This document shows positions 53,087-64,000 of a stretch of DNA of 64,000 bases, in pieces (the first letter of the stretch is position 1; the number at the start of each line of letters is the position of its first letter). The DNA comes from Haematobia irritans (lineage: Eukaryota; Arthropoda; Insecta; Diptera; Muscidae): positions 154,276,691-154,340,690 of the forward strand of contig NC_134397.1 of the NCBI RefSeq assembly GCF_050003625.1. Direction: 5' to 3'. Made by a program: the position numbers and the translations under genes. The notes beneath the pieces are model-generated. The model saw only the letters and a program-made list of their open reading frames with translations, searched no databases and was not told the DNA's origin.

Positions 53087-54078
53087 TATCCTTTACAATT
53101 GGTTAATTTTTCCAACAAAAACAACACTGACAAGGTAATGAGATGGCAAATGGACGATAAAACATTGCTCTGATGATGTCATTGCCATTGTTGATGTTCT
53201 TGCTTGCTTGCCTGACTGCCCGCATTCGTACTGCCGGTGCTCTCTCTGTATTGCTTCCCTTTCTTTTTCATTGAATGCATTTTAAAATACATTAAAATTT
53301 TTTCCACGATAACAAAAATCGAAATGAACGAACGCACGAACACTGGCAACCCAGAACCAAGGACTAAAAGGACAAACTAATGAGTAGTGAACAGTTTGTG
53401 AGCCTGACAGGAAATACCTCCTGCTCCAATGGCTTCTTTCTCTATTGTACCAAGTACCAAGCACCCACGCTCACTTCCTCACTTACATTACACAGACATC
53501 AAGGCAAATAAAAATGTTTAAAATCACATTTGACTGGTACTTAATAGGGGGAAAGGACCAGGTGAGCTATGTGGACGAACATCACCAACAGATCTGTAGA
53601 CAAACGTCGATGGTCCATCTGCGAAAAATTGTGGGAGAAAAAAAAACTCAGTTACTCACATACAAGTGGCCATAAAAATGAATTGCAATGGTGACCAGTA
53701 AACGAAAGTGTACCTGTACACAACATAGTCAATCTCCAATTTGGTATGGAAGAGGGTTTGAAAGCATCAAGTGCCATAGGGAACGAGTGAGCTGTAGAAA
53801 ACCTCATGTTTTATATTTAAAATATCACGTGACATGAGTAACAGCAACCGACATGAATAAAACAAATGTTGGTTTATTTTTTATCTGCAATCACCCTGAG
53901 CGATAAAAAAATTGTATAGCTTTATTCAGACATATATGCGTCAATAAATTGCCGTATATAGCAAATTGCGATTGCTTGAAAGTTCGATGCCAAATACGAA
54001 CCAAATCGTATAATTTTTATTATTAGTCGAAATTATTTTACATGGACTTGTACACATTCAGTCCAAAATCTAAGCAAG
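53087..54078. other. Unique non-coding DNA
   Basis: No exon or repeat family recognised. Frames of 60-76 codons near 53282-53675 overlap on opposite strands and lack domains. Confidence 0.5.
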
Positions 54079-54352
54079 TAGGTTAGGTTAGGTTAGGTGG
54101 CAGCCCGATGTATAAGGTTCACTTAGACCATTCAGTCCATTGATCTCATTTTTATAGCCGAGTCCGAACGGCGTTCCACATTGCAGTAAACCCACTTAGA
54201 GAAGCTTTGAAACACTCAGAAATGACACCAGCATTACTGAGGTGGGATAATCCACCGCCGAAAAACTTTTTGGTGTTCGGTCGAAGCAGGAAACGAACCC
54301 TCGACCATGTGTATGCATGGCGGGCATGCTAACCATGGCAAAACGGTGGCTC
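54079..54352 (-). mobile_element. tRNA-derived SINE, internally deleted
   Basis: The tail at the left is (TTAGG)n-like (GGTTAGGTTAGGTTAGG) and the head at the right has a mutated A box. About 60-70 bp of body is missing near 54140. A stray body fragment (CTCAATGACAAGAGACCTCC) lies at 54384-54412. Confidence 0.85.
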
Positions 54353-54439
54353 GTCATTCAGCCAGTGTGTTCTATATTTAGCTCAATGACAAGAGACCTC
54401 CTTTTTATAGCCGAATATTTATATTAAAAATGTTGTAAA

Positions 54440-56130
54440 AATTGTATTTTTATAGAAAATTTCCCCAAAATTTAATTTGTCAAAATTTTATTTCTATAGA
54501 AAATTTTTTCAAAAACAACAATAACGATTGAAGAGAAGCCAACAATAACAAACAAAACGAATAATAATTTTATATCTATAATAATTTTGTCAAAATTTTA
54601 TTTCTATAGAAAATGTTCTCAGCATTTTATTTCTATAGAAAATGTTGTCAAAATTTTATTTCTATAGAAAATTTTGTCAAAATTTTATTTCTATAGAATT
54701 TTTTTCCAGAACTTTATTTCTATATAAAATTTTGTCAAAATTTTATTTCTATAGAATATTTTGTGAAAATTTTATTTCTATAGAATATTTTGTCAAAATT
54801 TTATTTCTATAGAAAATGTTCTCAGCATTTTATTTCTATAGAAAATGTTGTCAAAATTTTATTTTTATAGAAATTTTTTCCAGAACTTTATTTCTATATA
54901 AAATTTTTTCAAAATTTTATTTCTAAAGAAAATGTTATCAAAAATTTATTTCTATAGAAAATTTTGTCAAAATTTTATTTATATGGAAAATTTTGTCAAA
55001 ATTTTATTTATATGGAAATTTTTGTAAAACTTTTAATGCTATGAAAATTTTAGTCAAAATTTTAATTCTATGGAAATTTTAGTCAAAATTTTATTTCTAA
55101 AAAAATTTTGTCAAAATTTTAAATGTAAAGAAAATTATATTTCTATAGAATATTTTGTCAAAATTTTATTTCTATAAAAAAATTTTGTCAAAATTTTATT
55201 TCTATAGACAATTTTGTCAAAATTTTATTTCTATAAAAAATTTTTCCAGAACTTTATTTCAATATAAAATTTTGTCAAAATTTTATTTCTATAGAATAAT
55301 TTGTCAAAATTTTATTTCTATAGAAAATGTTCTCAGCATTTTATTTCTATAGAAAATGTTATCAAATTTTTATTTCTATAGAAAACTTTGTCAACATTTT
55401 ATTTCTATAGAAAATTTTTCCAGAACTTTATTTCTATATAAAATTTTGTCAAAATTTTATTTCTATAGAATATTTTGTCAAAATTTTATTTATATGGAAA
55501 ATTTTGTCAAAATTTTATTTATATGGAAATTTTTGTAAAAATTGTAATTCTATGAAAATTTTAGTCAAAATTTTAATTCTATGGAAATTTTAGTCAAAAT
55601 TGTATTTCAAAAGAAAATTTTGTCTAAATTTTATTTATATAGAAAACTTGGTAAAAGTTATATTTCTATAGAAAATTTTGTCAAAATTTTATATCTATAG
55701 ATAATTTTGTCAAAATTTTAATTCTATGGAATTTTTGTCAAAATTTTAAATCTATGGAAATTTTAGTCAAAATTTTATTTCTAAAAAAAATTGTCAACAT
55801 TTTAATTCTATGAAAATTTTAGTCAAATTTTTTTTCTAAAGAAAATTTTGTCAAAGTTTTATTTCTATAGAAAAATTTGTCAAAACTTTATTTCTATAGA
55901 AAATTTTGTCAACATTTTATTTCTATAGAAAATTTTGTCAAAATTTTATTTCTATAGATAATTTTGTCAAAATTTTATTTCTATAAAAAATTTTGTCAAA
56001 ATTATATTTCTATAGAAAATTTTGTCAAAATTATATTTCTATAAAAAATTTTGAAAAATGTTACTTCTATAGAAAATTTTGTTACAATTTGATTTGTTTA
56101 GAAAAATTTGGCAGAATTAATTCTATTTCT
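54440..56130. repeat. Longest 29-bp minisatellite block (about 1.7 kb)
   Basis: About 55-60 degenerate units with higher-order repetition: blocks marked by AAATGTTCTCAGCATTTTA and TTCCAGAACTTTATTTC recur at about 54605, 54820 and 55325. It continues at 56965-57195 after the transposase relic. Confidence 0.95.
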
Positions 56131-56131
56131 A

Positions 56132-56960
56132 AAGGGTGGTTAAAATTTCGAGGGCCGATGTTGATTTTGAATAAAACACAAACTATTTAGGAAATTATTG
56201 TAATTTTATTTTATTATGATATATTGGTATTACTGAATTATGTATGGAACAAAATATCGGCCAAATGGGCGCCGCGACCTCGGTGGCACACCTTCATCCG
56301 ATGGTCCAAATTTTCGATGACGCTGAGGCATAATGGAGGTTCTATGCCGTTAATGTGCCGATTATTATCTCATCCTTTAGCTCTTGAGTTGTTGCTGGCT
56401 TATCGACGTACACCTTTTCTTTCAAATAACCCCAAAGAAAAAAGTCCAACGGTGTCAAATCACATGATCTTGGCGGCCAATTGACATCGCCATTACGTGA
56501 GATAACACGGCCATTGAATTTGTTGCGCAAAAGAGCCATTGTTTCGTTAGCTGTGTGGCAAGTGGCACCGTCCTGCTGAAACCACATATCGTCCACATCC
56601 ATATCTTCCAATTCGGGCCATAAAAAAATCGTTATCATCTCACGATAGCGAACACCATTCACAGTAACTGGCTGACCGGCCTCATTTTGAAAAAAAATAC
56701 GGCCCGATGATGCCGCCAGCCCATAAACCGCACCAAACAGTCACTCTTTGTGTGTTTTTCGACAATCACTCTTGGATTCTCATTCGCCCAAATGCGGCAT
56801 TTCTGTTTATTGACGAATCCACTGAGGTGAAAATGTGCCTCATCATTGAAGATGATTTTCTTCGAAAATTGATTATCCACTGTTGCCATTTCTTGGAACC
56901 ATTTAACACGTTGTTGGATTGAGTATCTCTCCATGGTTCAAATTGAATAAGTCTGAAATA
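56132..56960 (-). pseudogene. Tc1/mariner-superfamily transposase relic, 5' truncated
   Basis: Minus-strand frames 56934-56659 and 56662-56342 together give a C-terminal DDE_3-type catalytic domain. FNDEAHFHLSGFVNKQKCRI has the first acidic residue, WFQQDGATCHTA the second, and WPPRSCDLTPLDFFLWG the third. A one-base change separates the two frames, and the C-terminal tail (MKVCHRGRGAHLADILF) is in another frame. The terminus AAGGGTGGTTAAAATTTCG (56132) follows TA; the opposite terminus is lost. It is related to, but a different family from, the element at 32500-33431. Inserted in the minisatellite. Confidence 0.85.
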
Positions 56961-57429
56961 GAGAAACATTTTGTTTCTATAGAAAATTTTTGTCAAAATT
57001 GTATTTCTATAGAAAATTTTATTTCTATAGAAAATTTTGTCAAAATTTTATTTCTATAGAACATTTTGTCAAAATTGTATTTCTAAAGAAAATGTTGTAA
57101 AAATTTTATTTATATAGAAAATTTTCTCAAAATGTTATTTGAGAAAATTTGTTTATTATAGAAAATTTGTCAAACTTTTATTTTGTATAGAATATTTGCG
57201 AAGTATCTCTTAGTTGGAGAGGAATATTTTATACACCAAAACATCAAGAATTCAATCATTTATCAAACAGTAAAAAACTACGGTAGAATTCTACCAAGTG
57301 TGGCAACCGTTCCTCCAGACCCTCTTGGACGAGCGAATTTCCCTTCTGACTGTCTTCCTACCCTTTTCCAGTCTTGTTCTTATCTGGATCATCCAATAGT
57401 TTTTTCGTCACCCTTCCGACTCTGAACAA

Positions 57430-57573
57430 CTAGGCCCGCGTTGTCTTTGCGATCTTTAAGTTCACTTCCCTATATATCCTAGCTCTTATCGCCAGTTCAT
57501 TTGTCTTTACCTTTCCTCTTATTCCGACATGTCCCGGCATCCATATGATGTGGATCCTGCCGTATTCGGAGTA
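57430..57573 (-). pseudogene. RNase H domain fragment of a non-LTR retrotransposon
   Basis: The minus strand from 57573 reads YSEYGRIHIIWMPGHVGIRG, then KVKTNELAIRARIYRE, to a stop at 57430. IHIIWMPGHVGIRG...NELA corresponds to the W(V/I)PGHxGIxGNExAD segment of RNase H domains in I/R1-type (and LOA/Jockey-related) non-LTR retrotransposons of flies. Gly-Lys replaces Gly-Asn and the catalytic Asp following NE is changed, so it is inactive. Only about 47 codons remain. Flanking sequence back to 57290 may be more of the same element with stops. Confidence 0.65.
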
Positions 57574-57624
57574 CTATAATTTTATGGTTTCTTAACTTTC
57601 TCATTTACACGTGGATTTTTTTTT

Positions 57625-58558
57625 TTAGTTCTCAGCACTTTTTTCTGTAATACAAAGAATGTAGAAAAAAATTATTATTTTATATATTTTTTGCCAAAAA
57701 TTTACTTTTCGTGTAAATGGATGATCGAACCGTAGACCATTTTGTACGTAAACACACTATTAACTAGGCCATGTAGTTCTCATTGTCATAAACAAACTAT
57801 TATCTCTATAGTCATCAACGCACAAGCAATGCACATAGTCAAGCTGTTCTATTTATAGAACAAAAGTATTGGCCACGCACAAGCTGATGTAAAGAAACTT
57901 CATTTAAAGAAAAATACTATCTACTATCCTTTGATGGTTCGTCGTCAATGGTTAGTAATATCTTCAATGGTTAGTAATATCTTTTTCATTTATGTTTTTA
58001 GTTCTAAGCATTTTTTCTGTAATACAAACAATATAGACGAAATTATTCGATTTTATATTTTGTTACAAATTTTACCTCTCGTTCAGACTGATGATCGAAC
58101 GGCGGACTCTTTTGTACGCAAACACACTAACAACTAGCAACATGTATCTCGTATTGCCATCACTAGACAATTATCTCTATAGTCATTAACGTACAAGCAA
58201 AATATACAGTCTAGCAGTTCTATTTATAGACCACAATTGTTGGGAACACACAAGTCGATGTAAAGAAACTTCATTTAAAGAAAACACATTTCTTACCCAT
58301 GATGTACCAAAAACAACAATTAAATTGCAAATAATGTTTACACAAATTTTCTCAAGATTTCAAATGGATATTCGGCACGACAGGTACTATATTAAAATTT
58401 TACTATGTGTCTTATATAGTCAGAAAGGAACTGTGCTTGATTTAAACAAATGGTGATTTTGGACTATTTTTTTTTTTTATTGACAAATAAAAAATGTTTG
58501 TATTTTCGAAGAACAATGTTTGCGAAACCCCGTTTTCCAAGCTTTTTTTCTCTTTGTG
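57625..58558 (-). mobile_element. Decayed B-related element with internal tandem duplication
   Basis: Two diverged segments of about 370 bp (57640-57940 and 58012-58300) share TTCTGTAATACAAA, GATGATCGAACSG (a worn Val-like B box, minus strand), AATTATCTCTATAGTCAT and GATGTAAAGAAACTTCATTT. The right end TTTTTTTCTCTTTGTGTATA resembles a B terminus. Each segment keeps one tRNA-like module. Confidence 0.6.
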
Positions 58559-59589
58559 TATACATACCAGCTTATAGTAAGTAAATATCTGTGACAATAT
58601 GAGTGTCATGTATATCTAGAGGATAATTTATATACCTGTGTATGTGTTTGCGAACTGTAGGATAAAAACATGATGCATTTCACAATATCGTGTATAACTT
58701 TTGATATGACAGATAGTATTTTTAACAAACAACAAAAACAATAAGACCAAAAACGAACTAACGGTAGCAAAATAACACCATTGACTATGACATGTGTTGG
58801 CTGCTATGACTATGGGCCTGGTTAGTTGACTGGGTTGGCTAGCTGATATGCCATAGTCTCGTTATCTGTGATACTGCTGCTGTCACAGCAGTTAATGCTG
58901 ATGCTGATGTTGACTCTGACTCGTGATGTTGATTTTATTTTGTATATTTTGTTGAGGTAATTTGTTAACATGATTTTATGTTTGTTTCCGTTTTGTTGTT
59001 GTTACCTCTCATTTAATGTGCAACGGATTTGGTTTTTGTCAATAAATTAATGAAAGATTGATTGAAAAAACGATACGCACACACACACACACACACATAA
59101 ACAAAATTACTTGTTTATTATCGAAGAAGAAAAAAAATCACGCTCATTTCATGGAATGTTTTGGTTGTGGTTTCATTACAGTACACTATAATTGCAGATG
59201 ACCTGGTAATGTTTAATGTATTTGCATACAAACAAGTCACTTGGATGATTGATTGGCATGATAACGATAGGCAACATTTTTATACTTTCACTAATTACAA
59301 ATCGAAAACACCAGAAATTTAATTAGGCACTGAGATTATTCTGATAGATGACTTTTATGAGATTTTCAAGAATTTAGGGTAGAGCGAAAAACATTTTGGA
59401 AAACGAAAATCGCAAACTTTGTTCTTTTATTACAATTCTTGGAATTTCTTAAAAAAGTTCAAACTTTTAGAACTAAAAGAAACAAATTTACAAAATTTTT
59501 AATTTTACATTGAAAAAAAAAATTGCTATACCAAATTCTGTGATTTTATACCATAGAACATATTTTTAGATTTTGTAGTAAAAATTTGG
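58559..59589. other. Unique non-coding DNA with (CA)n
   Basis: A CA microsatellite lies at 59076-59097. No exon or repeat family recognised. Confidence 0.5.
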
Positions 59590-60345
59590 TAGTTCGCGGT
59601 AGATCCGAAAATCTCAGTGGTACAATCCGAACATCTCATAGGTACAACGTTCTCGGTGGTGGAACTACTAGCCCAAAGGCGGTGGTGGAACTATTGAATA
59701 TAAAACCGAATATATAAGAAGTAGAACTATAGATCGAACCATTTCAGTGCTGGAATTATACAACCGTATATCTCAGCTGTGGAACTTCACTTCCAAAGGC
59801 TTCAGTGGTGGAATTGCAAGCCCGAAGGCCTCAGTTGTAGAACCGAATATCTCAACTGTGGAATTACAAGCCCGAATGTCTCAGCTGTGGAACTATAAAC
59901 CCGAATACGAATATCTGCAACTAATGACAATAAGCCCGTATTTTTGAATGCTAGAACGGTAGATCTGAGCAAGTCAGTGCTGGAACTCAGGGGTCGAACT
60001 GTAGTTCCGATTCCAAACATCTATTGGCCCAAACTACACAGCTGGGAACTACAAGCTCTAAGCACTCAGTGACACTATATCCCAACACCTCAGTGGTGGA
60101 ACTACAGGCTCGAATATTTTAGACGTGAAACCAAAAGCCCGAAAGTCTTGGTGTGAAAATATAGACCCAAGGTCCTCAGTGGTGGAACGATAATTCGGAA
60201 TGTATCAGTAATAAACCAATGAATCCAGAGCTCAGTGGTACATCTCTAGGACCGAATACCTCAGCTGTGGAACTATTAGCCTGAGGGTCTAAACGGTGCA
60301 ACTATAAGCCCGAAAAGTAGATCCGAACATCTCAGAGGTTGTCGC
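59590..60345. repeat. Degenerate tandem repeat, about 30-35 bp unit
   Basis: About 20 diverged units around CTCAGTGGTGGAACTA followed by CAAGCCCGAA. Units vary in length and are separated by indels. It is unlike the AT-rich 29-bp minisatellite, being relatively GC-rich. No coding explanation holds: units are not in one frame. Confidence 0.75.
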
Positions 60346-60402
60346 TCTGTGAGTCCGTGTTACTATAGTTCCGTGGTTCGATCCTCCATTCGCACAAAAG
60401 TT
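60332..60402 (+). other. Degenerate tRNA-like sequence
   Basis: TCAGAGGTTGTCGCTCTGTG, then GTTACTATAGT and a good B box GTGGTTCGATCC. The B box and downstream CACAAAAG resemble the Val-like module of B elements. Probably a B-family relic bordering the tandem array. Confidence 0.45.
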
Positions 60403-60531
60403 ACAATTTAGAAATTAAAATCGAATATTTTTTTCTCGTGTAAGGAAGAGAATGTTCAGAGAACTAATTAAACAAATTAGTGAGACACATGTGTATGAAG
60501 ATGCTTATATTCATATGTTTTTATACCCTCC

Positions 60532-62010
60532 ATCATAGGATGGGGGTATATTAACATTGTCATTCCGTTTGTAACACATCGAAATATTGCTCTAAGACCC
60601 CATAAAGTATATATATTCTGTGTCGTGGTGAAATTCTGAGTCGATCTAAGCATGTCCGTCCGTCCGTCTGTTGAAATCACGCTAAATTCCGAACGAAACA
60701 AGCTATCGACTTGAAACTTGGCACAAGTAGTTGCTATGGATGTAGGTCGGATGGTATTGCAACTGGGCCATATCGGTCCACTTTTACGTATAGCCCCCAT
60801 ATAAAGGGACCCTCAGATTTGGATTGTGGAGCCTCTAACAGAAGCATATTTCATCCGATCCGGCTGAAATTTGGTATATGGTGTTGGTATATGGTCTCTA
60901 ACAACCATGCAAAAATTGGTCCACATCGGTCCATAATTATATATAGCCCCCATATAAACCGATCCCCAGATTTGGCTTGTGGAGCCTAAAAGAGAAGCAA
61001 ATTGCATCCGATCCGGCTGAAATTTGGTACATGGTGTTGGTATATGGTCTCTAACAATCATGCAAAAGTTGGTCCACATCGGTCCATAATTATACATAGC
61101 CCCCATATAAATCGATTCCCAGATTTGTCCTCCGTAGCCTCTTGGAGGAGCAAAAATCATTCGATCCGGTTGAAATTTGGAACATGGTGTTAGAATGTGG
61201 TCTCTAACAAACACGCAAGAATTGGTCCATATCGGTCCATAATTATATATAGCCCCCTATATAAACCGTTCCCCAGATTTGATTTCCGGTGCCTCTTGGA
61301 GGAGCAAAATTCATCCAATCCGTTTGAAATTTGCAACGTGGTGTTAGTATAAGGCCGCTAATATCCATGCCAAAATTGGTCCATATCGCTCTATAGTTAT
61401 ATATAGCCGATCCATAAACACACAAAAATTGATCCATATTGGTTCATATCATGGTTGCCACTCGAGCCAAAAATAATCTACCAAAATTTTATTTTTGTAG
61501 AAAACATTGTCAAAATTTTATTTCCATAGAAAATTTTGTCAAAATTTTATTTCTATAGAAAATTTCAAATTGTCAAAATCTTATTTCTATAGAAAATTTT
61601 GTCAAAATTTTATTTCTATAGAAAATTTTTTCCAAATTTTATTTCTATAGAAAAATTTATCCAAATTTTATTTCTATAGAAAAATTTATCCAAATTTTAT
61701 TTCTATAGAAATTTTTTCCAAATTTTACTTCTATAGAAAATGTTGTCAAAATTTTATTTCTATAGAAACTTTAAACTTAATTATGTACGTATTTAATCGG
61801 CCTTTTTAGTTTAATATATACCACGTATGGACTATGTGGTATATATTACGGTGTTAGGAAGTTTTAAGATACCTTACCATCGGCAAGTGTTACTGCAACC
61901 CAAGTAATTCGATTGTGGATGACAGTCTTCAGTATAAGTTTCTACGCAATCCATGGTGGAGGGTACATAAGCTTCGGCCTGGCCGAACTTACGGCCGTAT
62001 ATACTTGTTT
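60532..62010 (+). mobile_element. INE-1-like element, complete copy with minisatellite
   Basis: TATACCCTCCATCATAGG start, GTATATATATTCTGTG and GTCCGTCCGTCCGTC block, about four 150-bp units, GGTTGCCACTCGAGCC, minisatellite (61480-61775), then AATCGGCCTTTTTAG, the 3' hairpin GGCCTGGCCGAACTTACGG and ATATACTTGTTTTT. This 1.48-kb copy has no other insertion and is the best reference for the subfamily that carries the minisatellite. Confidence 0.92.
61480..61775. repeat. 29-bp minisatellite inside a complete INE-like element
   Basis: About ten units flanked by CGAGCCAAAAATAATCTACC on the left and TTAATTATGTACGTATTTAA on the right. Confidence 0.95.
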
Positions 62011-62044
62011 TTCTATTTTATTAATTCAATAATAATAATAATGT

Positions 62045-63170
62045 TATACCCAGCACCATAGGATGGGGGGTATATTAACATTGTCATTCTATTTGTAACA
62101 CATCGAAATATTGCTCTAAGACCCCATTAAGTATATATATTCTGGGTCGTGATGAAATTCTGAGTCGACCTAAGCATGTCCGTCCGTCTGTTGAAATCAC
62201 GCTAACTTTCGAAAGAAACAAGCTATCGACTTGAAACTTGGCATAAGTAGTTGTTATTGATGTAGATCGGATGGTATTGCAAATGGGACATATTGGACCA
62301 CTTTTCCATATCGGTCCATAATTATATATAGCCCCATATAAACCGATTCCCAGATTTAAGTGTCGGAGCCTATTGAAGGGGTAAAATTCATCCCATCCGG
62401 TTGAAATTTGGTACGTGTTGTTAGTATATGGTCTGCAACAATCAAGCACAAATTTGTCCATATCGGTCCATAATTATATATAGTCCCCATATAAACCGAT
62501 ACCCAGATTTGACCTCCGAAGCCTATTGGAGGAGCAAAATTCATCCGATCTGTTTGAAATTTGGTACGTGTTGTTATTATATGGTCTGCAACAATCGAGC
62601 ACAAATTGGTCCATATCGGTCCATAATTATATATAGCCCCCATATAAACCGATACCCAGATTTGACCTCCGGAGCCTATTGCAGGGGTAAAATTCATCCG
62701 ATCCGGTTGAAATTTGGTACGTGTCGTTAGTATATAGTCTGCAAAAATCAAGCACAAATTGGTCCATATCGGTCCATAATTATATATAGCCCCCAATATA
62801 AACCGATCCCCAGATTTTACCTCCGGAGCCTTTTGGAGGAGCAAAATTCATCCGATCTGGTTGAAATTTGGTACGTGTTGTTAGTATAGGGTCTGCAACA
62901 ATCAAGCACAAATTGGTCCATATCGGTCATTATATATAGCCCCCATATAAACCGATACCCAGATTTGACCTCCGGAGCCTATTGAATGAGCAAAATACAT
63001 CCTATCTGGTTGAAATTTTGTACGTAGCGTTAGCTTATGACCTTTAAGAACCATGCAAAAATTGATCCATATCGGGTCATAATTACATGTATCGCCCATA
63101 TAAACCGATCCCCAGATTTGAACTCCGGAGCTTCTTGGAGGAGTAAATTTCATCAATTTGGTACGTGTTT
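62045..63170 (+). mobile_element. INE-1-like element, 3' truncated
   Basis: It starts TATACCCAGCACCATAGG, has the CATGTCCGTCCGTC block, then five to six tandem units of about 155 bp with GGTCTGCAACAATCAAGCAC, a variant not seen in other copies. It ends inside a unit near 63170. Confidence 0.88.
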
Positions 63171-63224
63171 AAGTAATTAGCATATGACTTTAATAAAAAA
63201 AAGGGAGAAAGTGTATGTTCTCTA

Positions 63225-63368
63225 CACCCAGAGAAGATATAAGATCGCCTTGCAACCGTGTTATATTCTCACACATTATGTATCTGATTTCGATAACTAT
63301 TTTATGTTTAGCGAGAAATCTCCTAAAATAACATTTTCTAGGATGTGATCATATTCCTTGCCTGCATG
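63225..63368. mobile_element. TIR element L, copy 2 (144 bp)
   Basis: The left end is CACCCAGAGAAGATATAAG and the reverse complement of the right end is CATGCAGGCAAGGAATATG. TA is on both sides (63223-63224 and 63369-63370). A short derivative of element L. Confidence 0.55.
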
Positions 63369-63837
63369 TATTATACCTTAGTTATCAAGTACAAGAATTA
63401 TTCCCCCATTAATTGATATCTTTAAAACTCATTCCAACTTACTTCTTATCTATAGTTCACCCAGTGGCAATTGCATTGAGGACCTTTAGCTTAATCTACA
63501 AATTGTTCCCATCTCTTTAATAAGATAATTGTTCCTTCCAATCACACTGCGAAGAAGGAGACAAACATTGGAGAAAGCAACATTCAAGTAAATTGTAATT
63601 GCATTCTAACAATGCACAAACATTTCCTCGGGCCACTTTCTCCACATTTCTTTTTCATTTTATTTTCTTTGTAATTTGCAATAAGAGAAAACAACAAAAA
63701 AGTACAAAAAGTGTCATTTCTTATTTTGTTTAGCATGATGCTTCACAGGGTCTCTGTTTTTTTAGAATTGTCTTTGGTTAATAACATTTTGCCAACTACA
63801 ACCCATTCGTTCTTAATTTCCTCTCTCTCCGATTCAG
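63369..63837. other. Unique DNA upstream of the putative exon
   Basis: No repeats recognised. It would be intron or promoter-proximal sequence of the gene whose exon follows; no TATA box or initiator is evident. Confidence 0.4.
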
Positions 63838-63974
63838 TTCAGTAATAACAAGAGAATGGTGAATGCGCTTATAATCCTGTCAACACTTTGTCCAACGCTT
63901 CTGTGGGGAATTTATTATTATCACTTTGGTCACGGACTTGGCCTTTTCCATGACCACACAGCTATTGGTAAATT
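63838..63974 (+). CDS. Probable first coding exon of a host gene (signal-anchor N-terminus)
   Basis: ATG at 63856 opens a 40-codon frame beginning MVNALIILSTLCPTLLWGIY and continuing YYHFGHGLGLFHDHTAIG. A strong 5' splice site (GTGAGT at 63975-63980) falls two bases into codon 40, so translation would continue in a downstream exon beyond the window. A pyrimidine-rich tract and CAG lie just upstream (acceptor ending 63837 or 63842), giving an exon of about 135 bp with a short 5' leader. The hydrophobic run near residues 4-20 would act as a signal peptide or type II membrane anchor. It lies in unique DNA outside all repeats. I do not recognise the protein; a chance frame next to splice-like signals is possible. 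Confidence 0.5.
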
Positions 63975-64000
63975 GTGAGTGAACCATTGAAGATCATCAG

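Noticed and set aside
54079..54100. Interstitial telomere (TTAGG)n
   Set aside because: It is the 3' tail of a SINE; other copies show the same tail at the same position.
54440..56130. CRISPR-like array
   Set aside because: A eukaryotic 29-bp minisatellite with no spacers; repeats are contiguous and degenerate.

Overview
This is an AT-rich, repeat-dominated stretch of a higher-fly nuclear genome, most likely the horn fly Haematobia irritans. The best evidence is a decayed Himar1-type mariner at about 25125-25965. Its right terminal repeat matches my recollection of the Himar1 27-bp terminus, and its reading frame keeps the Himar1-type MDETW, HQDNAPCH and PHPPYSPD blocks. Himar1 was described from horn fly. 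INE-1-like repeats, tRNA-derived SINEs and a 29-bp minisatellite fit a large muscid genome. There is no bacterial-style gene organisation; almost every long open frame lies in a repeat.

Layout. 1-5062: minisatellite, the 3' part of an INE-1-like element carrying two insertions, and a repeat with a textbook hammerhead ribozyme (4485-4529) between two 65-bp direct repeats. 5063-7275: mostly unrecognised non-coding DNA. 7276-13299: a five-level transposon nest (INE-like > TIR element B > INE-like > hAT > INE-like), four of its levels set by target duplications or a recoverable interrupted host. 13691-23584: further nested INE-like copies and small TIR elements (families G, H, A, J), plus a long-tandem INE-like copy at 16012-17747. 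23585-24900: unique. 24982-29735: hammerhead-like motif, Himar1 relic, a second mariner relic, INE-like copies and a SINE. 29736-31036: unique. 31037-47557: INE-like copies with an internally deleted Tc1/mariner-type element, B and A copies, a pogo/Tigger-like MITE, three SINEs or SINE pieces, a 161-bp (TA)n tract and element K. 47558-48640: unique. 49114-53086: two hAT-type elements, a TIR element, a satellite-like array and a G copy. 54079-57590: SINE, about 2 kb of minisatellite with a transposase relic, and an RNase H fragment. 57625-60345: a decayed B-related duplication and an odd degenerate tandem array. 60532-63170: two INE-like copies. 63838-63974: a probable first coding exon of a host gene, the only host coding sequence I can support.

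The most unusual theme is a group of TIR elements (A, B, G, J, K, L, O here) whose ends begin CAC followed by an A run and which duplicate a dinucleotide, usually TA but sometimes TG or CA. Families A and B each carry two tRNA-like sequences (Ala-like and Val-like) pointing away from each other, and J carries one. This mixes DNA-transposon ends with SINE-like pol III promoter modules, and the Ala-like module is visibly related to the head of the SINE in the same window. Family letters are local names invented here; no database could be searched.
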